Shown here: piece after piece, positions 60,124 through 64,000 of the stretch
How positions within the stretch are numbered: position 1 is the first letter of the stretch
Layout of the letters: each line of letters opens with the position of its first letter
DNA from: Nitrospira sp. ND1
GTDB taxonomy: Bacteria > Nitrospirota > Nitrospiria > Nitrospirales > Nitrospiraceae
Assembly (NCBI RefSeq): GCF_900170025.1
Contig: NZ_FWEX01000006.1
Coordinates: forward strand, 2,965,837-3,029,836
DNA: 64,000 nucleotides
Reading direction: 5' to 3'
Notes under the pieces: generated by a model
What the model was told of the DNA's origin: nothing
Databases searched by the model: none
The model's input: only the letters and a program-made list of their open reading frames with translations
Program-made: the position numbers and the translations under genes

Positions 60124-60214
60124 CTGTTTTGTGCCGCCCGCGACCTTCATGAAATCTTCATTTCTGCCGTTCGATTTTTCAACGACATAGACATTCTGTC
60201 GGGATCCGTCCTCG

Positions 60215-60230
60215 TGGCATGTGAGGTGCA
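60215..60230 (+). promoter_or_regulatory. Sigma-54 promoter for nxrA2
   Basis: TGGCATGTGAGGTGCA: TGGCATG at -24 and GTGCA at -12, with exact GG-N10-GC spacing. The predicted start is near 60241, leaving a leader of about 230 nt before the ATG at 60471. Confidence 0.65.
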
Positions 60231-60314
60231 CAAGGGGTCGTCGTGATTTTTTATTCTTTTCATCTTCTCACTGATGCGCGCGGTTCCTCGGGCAGAGAGC
60301 TGAGAATCGCTGCG

Positions 60315-60344
60315 CCGCCGCACGAGCGGCCGCTCGTGCGGCGG
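60315..60344. repeat. 30-bp perfect palindrome in the nxrA2 leader
   Basis: Positions 60315-60344 are a perfect GC-rich palindrome centred between 60329 and 60330 (core GAGCGGCCGCTC). In RNA it would form a very stable hairpin about 75-105 nt into the predicted leader. No T-run follows, so it is not a standard terminator. Confidence 0.7.
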
Positions 60345-60470
60345 GAACACCACCGGCCTGGAAGGAGGGTTCATTTGCATTGGCCTGTTCCGGTCATGGG
60401 GGAAGTGTTGTGCGGACGCCATGAATCGTGGCGTCGGTAGCGTGTCCTGTCTTCTTATGAGGAGGTATTC

Positions 60471-63400
60471 ATGATGCAGTTATCCCGCAGGCAGTTCTTG
60501 AAGGTCTCGGCGGGGACGGTCGCAGTGGCAGCTGTAGCCGACAAGGCTCTGGCGTTGACTGCGCTGCAACCGGTCGTCGAGGTCGACAATCCCTTGGGTG
60601 AGTATCCGGATCGATCGTGGGAGCGCGTCTACCACGATCAATATCGGTACGACTCATCCTTCACCTGGTGCTGCTCACCGAACGACACCCACGCCTGCCG
60701 CATTCGGGCGTTCGTCCGGAACGGTGTCGTGATGCGCGTGGAGCAGAACTATGACCACCAAACCTATGAAGATCTGTACGGCAACCGCGGCACGTTCGCG
60801 CATAACCCGCGCATGTGCTTGAAGGGCTTCACGTTCCACCGTCGTGTCTACGGTCCCTATCGTTTGAAGGGGCCGTTGATGCGGAAGGGCTGGAAACAGT
60901 GGATGGACGACGGCTCCCCTGAGCTGACGTCGGATGCGAAGCGGAAGTATAAGTTCGACAGCCGGTTCTTGGATGACATGGTCCGCGTGTCCTGGGATAC
61001 GGCGTTTACCTATGTCGCCAAGGGGTTGATCGTCATCGGCACTCGCTACAGCGGTGAAGCCGGTGCCCGTCGCCTCCGCGAACAGGGCTATGCTCCGGAA
61101 ATGATCGAGATGATGAAGGGGGCGGGCGTGCGGACGTTCAAGCACCGCGCCGGTATGCCGATCCTCGGCATGATGGGGAAACATGCCAATACCAGGTTCA
61201 ACAACTGCGTGTTGCCCTTGTTGGATAGCTGGATCCGGAAGGTCAATCCCGATCAGGCGCAAGGCGGCCGCTACTGGAACAACTACACTTGGCACGGCGA
61301 TCAAGACCCGTCTCAACCCTGGTGGAACGGCACGCAGAATTGCGACGTCGATTTGTCCGACATGCGCTTCACCAAGCTGAATACCAGTTGGGGGAAAAAC
61401 TTCGTCGAAAACAAGATGCCGGAAGCGCATTGGAAATTGGAGAGCATGGAGCGGGGGGCTCGCCTCGTCGTCATCACTCCTGAGTATAACCCCACTGCGA
61501 GCCGCGCGGACTACTGGATTCCCGTGCGTCCTGAGACGGATGGCGCCTTGTTTCTCGGCGCCTCCAAAATCATTCTCGATGAAAACTACCAGGACATTGA
61601 GTTTATCAAGGGCTTTACGGACATGCCGTTGCTCGTGCGGACGGATACCCTCCAGTACTTGGATCCGCATGAAGTGCTGAGAGACTATCAGGTGCCGGAT
61701 TTCACCAAGTCGTACTCCGGACGCGTGCAGGGATTGACCCAGGATCAGGTGCAGCGCCTCGGCGGCATGATGGTCTGGGACCTGGCCAAGGGGAAAGCCG
61801 TGCCCCTCCATCGTGAGCAAGTCGGCCTTCACCTGGCCCAGAGCGGCATCGACCCGGCCTTGACGGGCACCTATCGGGTCAAGTTGCTCAACGGGCGAGA
61901 AGTCGACGTCATGCCCATCTATCAATTGTATACGATTCACCTTCAGGACTATGACCTGGATACGGTACATCAGGTCAATCGCTCGCCGAAGGATCTCATT
62001 GTGCGGTGGGCGCGCGACTGTGGCACGGTGAAACCCGCGGCCATTCACAACGGTGAAGGCGTCTGCCACTATTTCCATATGACATCGATGGGACGAGCGG
62101 CGGCGTTGGTGATGATGCTGACGGGCAATATCGGAAAGTTCGGCACCGGTTGTCACACCTGGTCCGGTAACTACAAAGTCGGCATTTGGCAGGCGGCGCC
62201 CTGGTCCGGCGCAGGCGCGAGTGTCTATTTGGGCGAAGATCCCTGGAATTTAAATCTCAGGGACGATGTGCACGGCAAGGAAATCAAATATCGCAAATAT
62301 TATTACGGTGAGGAGCCGGGGTATTGGAACCACGGCGACAATGCGCTGATCGTCAACACACCGAAGTACGGACGCAAGGTGTTTACCGGCAAGACCCACA
62401 TGCCGAGCCCCAGCAAAGTCCGCTGGGTGGTGAACGTGAACATTCTCAACAACGCCAAGCACCACTATGACATGGTGAAAAACGTCGATCCGAACATCGA
62501 GATGCTGATCACGCAGGACATCGAGATGACTTCGGACGTGAACCATGCCGATGTGGCATTCGCCGTGAATTCCTGGATGGAGTTTACCTATCCCGAAATG
62601 ACGGCCACCGTGTCGAATCCCTGGGTGCAGATCTGGAAGGGCGGCATCCGCCCCCTGTACGACACCAGGAACGATCTCGACTCCTTCGCGGGAGTCGCCG
62701 CGAAGCTGAAAGAGATCACCGGTGAACAGCGGATGGCGGATACGTATAAATTTGTGTATCACAATCGGGTGGATATTTACGTGCAGCGCATTCTTGATGC
62801 GTCGAGTACGTTCTTCGGGTACAGCGCCGATGTGATGTTGAAGTCGGAAAAAGGCTGGATGGTGATGTGTCGTACCTATCCGCGCCACCCGCTCTGGGAA
62901 GAGACCAACGAGTCCAAGCCGCACTGGACGCGATCGGGACGCTTGGAGACCTATCGTATCGAGCCGGAGGCGATCGAATACGGGGAAAACTTCATTTCAC
63001 ACCGGGAAGGCCCGGAGTGTACCCCATATATGCCGAACGCCATCATGACGACCAATCCCTATGTCCGGCCGGAGGATTATGGAATTCCCGTTACGGCGCA
63101 GCACCATGACGATAAGACGGTGCGGAATATCAAACTGCCGTGGTCGGAAATCAAGCAGCACGCGAACCCCTTGTGGGAGAAGGGGTACCAGTTCTACTGC
63201 GTCACGCCCAAGACCCGGCACCGGGTGCACAGCCAATGGTCGGTGAACGACTGGGTGCAAATTTACGAGTCGAACTTCGGCGATCCGTACCGCATGGATA
63301 AACGGACACCGGGTGTCGGCGAGCACCAGATCCACATCAACCCGCAGGCGGCGAAGGATCGCGGGATCAACGACGGTGACTATTGTTATGTGGACGGCAA

Positions 63401-63911
63401 TCCCGTGGACCGGCCCTATCGCGGCTGGAAGCCGTCGGATCCGTTTTACAAGGTCGCGCGTTTGATGATCCGGGCGAAATACAATCCTTCATACCCGTAT
63501 CATGTGACGATGGCGAAACACGCTCCCTATGTGTCCACGGCCAAGTCGGTGAAGGGGCATGAGACGCGGCCGGACGGACGCGCTATTGCGGTCGATACCG
63601 GGTATCAGTCCAACTTCCGGTACGGCGCGCAACAATCATTCACCAGGAGCTGGCTCATGCCGATGCACCAAACCGACTCCCTGCCGGGCAAGCAGGCGAA
63701 TGCCTTGAAGTTCAAGTGGGGATTCGAAATCGATCACCACGCGGTCAACACGGTGCCGAAGGAGTGTTTGATCCGCATCACCAAGGCGGAAGACGGCGGT
63801 ATCGGAGCCCGTGGTCCGTGGGAACCGGTCCGGACCGGCTTCACGCCGGGTCAGGAAAACGAGTTCATGATCAAGTGGCTCAAAGGCGAGCACATCAAGA
63901 TCAAAGTGTAA
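60471..63911 (+). CDS. nxrA: Nitrite oxidoreductase alpha subunit, copy 2
   Basis: A 1146-residue NxrA, near-identical in plan to the copy at 32982: Tat signal LSRRQFLKVS, FS0 region FTWCCSPNDTHACRI, then PRMCLKG, the Mo-site region CDVDLSDMRFTKLNTSWGKN, and an identical C-terminal stretch ending EHIKIKV. Differences cluster in limited zones (for example residues ~175-260 and around LNLRDDVHGKEIKYRK), while long stretches keep the same residues with different third codon positions. GAGGAGG precedes the first of two ATG codons. No nxrB follows within the window and a terminator comes 15 bp after the stop, so it is either monocistronic or has its nxrB beyond 64,000. Confidence 0.96.
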   Translation: MMQLSRRQFLKVSAGTVAVAAVADKALALTALQPVVEVDNPLGEYPDRSWERVYHDQYRYDSSFTWCCSPNDTHACRIRAFVRNGVVMRVEQNYDHQTYEDLYGNRGTFAHNPRMCLKGFTFHRRVYGPYRLKGPLMRKGWKQWMDDGSPELTSDAKRKYKFDSRFLDDMVRVSWDTAFTYVAKGLIVIGTRYSGEAGARRLREQGYAPEMIEMMKGAGVRTFKHRAGMPILGMMGKHANTRFNNCVLPLLDSWIRKVNPDQAQGGRYWNNYTWHGDQDPSQPWWNGTQNCDVDLSDMRFTKLNTSWGKNFVENKMPEAHWKLESMERGARLVVITPEYNPTASRADYWIPVRPETDGALFLGASKIILDENYQDIEFIKGFTDMPLLVRTDTLQYLDPHEVLRDYQVPDFTKSYSGRVQGLTQDQVQRLGGMMVWDLAKGKAVPLHREQVGLHLAQSGIDPALTGTYRVKLLNGREVDVMPIYQLYTIHLQDYDLDTVHQVNRSPKDLIVRWARDCGTVKPAAIHNGEGVCHYFHMTSMGRAAALVMMLTGNIGKFGTGCHTWSGNYKVGIWQAAPWSGAGASVYLGEDPWNLNLRDDVHGKEIKYRKYYYGEEPGYWNHGDNALIVNTPKYGRKVFTGKTHMPSPSKVRWVVNVNILNNAKHHYDMVKNVDPNIEMLITQDIEMTSDVNHADVAFAVNSWMEFTYPEMTATVSNPWVQIWKGGIRPLYDTRNDLDSFAGVAAKLKEITGEQRMADTYKFVYHNRVDIYVQRILDASSTFFGYSADVMLKSEKGWMVMCRTYPRHPLWEETNESKPHWTRSGRLETYRIEPEAIEYGENFISHREGPECTPYMPNAIMTTNPYVRPEDYGIPVTAQHHDDKTVRNIKLPWSEIKQHANPLWEKGYQFYCVTPKTRHRVHSQWSVNDWVQIYESNFGDPYRMDKRTPGVGEHQIHINPQAAKDRGINDGDYCYVDGNPVDRPYRGWKPSDPFYKVARLMIRAKYNPSYPYHVTMAKHAPYVSTAKSVKGHETRPDGRAIAVDTGYQSNFRYGAQQSFTRSWLMPMHQTDSLPGKQANALKFKWGFEIDHHAVNTVPKECLIRITKAEDGGIGARGPWEPVRTGFTPGQENEFMIKWLKGEHIKIKV

Positions 63912-63914
63912 CCG

Positions 63915-63994
63915 CGTGAAACGTGAGAGGTGAGACGAGGGACGCGATCCCTCGGGCTCACCTCCCTTTTCCGTCTTTCGTTTACCGTTTCACG
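63915..63994. repeat. Nested inverted repeat after nxrA2
   Basis: CGTGAAACG (63915-63923) faces CGTTTCACG (63986-63994), enclosing the terminator hairpin. This AC-GTGAAACG type sequence looks like a dispersed intergenic repeat unit. Confidence 0.45.
63927..63970 (+). terminator. Terminator after nxrA2
   Basis: GAGGTGAG (63927-63934) pairs with CTCACCTC (63957-63964) and CGAGGGA (63936-63942) with TCCCTCG (63948-63954), a two-part stem with a 5-nt loop, followed by CCTTTT. Confidence 0.75.
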
Positions 63995-64000
63995 TCTAAC

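Noticed and set aside
1..64000. tRNA or rRNA genes, CRISPR arrays, insertion sequences, phage genes or attachment sites
   Set aside because: Read through for tRNA-like arms, regularly spaced repeats, transposase or integrase motifs; none was seen. Covariance-model and repeat searches were not possible here.

Overview
The window comes from a nitrite-oxidising bacterium of the genus Nitrospira (a comammox member cannot be excluded; no amo or hao genes are present here). The decisive markers are a periplasm-type nitrite oxidoreductase (two Tat-exported NxrA copies, one NxrB, two NxrC-like heme b subunits), a prokaryotic ubiquitin-like protein (Pup) ending in Gly-Gly-Glu, a K+-independent H+-pyrophosphatase, and several sigma-54 activators. 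No tRNA, rRNA, CRISPR array, insertion sequence or phage gene was recognised.

Layout. 1-5.4 kb: end of secF, then a large multi-PAS histidine kinase and an overlapping NtrC-like regulator whose sigma-54 loop is altered (GAFPGA). 5.4-20.4 kb: an NXR-associated accessory region. It holds a WD40 protein; an unknown HELLH/zinc-ribbon protein; a four-cluster ferredoxin; a TorD/NarJ-like chaperone; an NxrC-like subunit; a B12-binding radical SAM protein; a polytopic membrane protein; a TPR protein; TatA; an NHL protein; a second NxrC-like subunit with an altered heme-ligand region; a small PDZ protein; and two tandem pentaheme cytochromes c. 20.5-31.1 kb: housekeeping genes (a small unknown protein, hppA, pup, recJ, bifunctional rel, an MscS channel with a cyclic-nucleotide domain, DUF192, a zinc ribbon, an exported flavodoxin, a Bfd-like ferredoxin). 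31.5-38.3 kb, minus strand: nxrA1-nxrB1 with a sigma-54 response regulator upstream. 38.5-46.1 kb, minus strand: ChaA-type antiporter, SugE/Gdx, and a CzcCBA-type RND efflux operon. 46.5-52.3 kb, minus strand: a small Cys-rich protein and two tandem two-component systems (NarL-type and NtrC-type). 52.6-58.2 kb, plus strand: a formate/nitrite-family channel co-transcribed with an EmrB/TolC/EmrA-like tripartite exporter, behind a good sigma-54 promoter. 58.5-64 kb: a GAF-domain sigma-54 activator, then nxrA2 with its own sigma-54 promoter, a palindrome cluster upstream, a 30-nt palindrome in the leader, and a terminator directly after the gene.

How it fits together (inference). NxrA and NxrB form the catalytic and Fe-S relay subunits. 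NxrA carries the Tat signal and NxrB would be co-exported. TorD, the ferredoxin, TatA and perhaps the radical SAM, TPR and HELLH proteins are candidates for NXR maturation or export. The NxrC-like proteins and pentaheme cytochromes are candidates for passing electrons onward. The recurring control theme is sigma-54: both nxrA copies and the FNT/exporter operon each have a sigma-54-like promoter and a bacterial enhancer-binding protein gene next to them, which suggests nitrite oxidation and nitrite transport are switched by dedicated activators rather than being purely constitutive.
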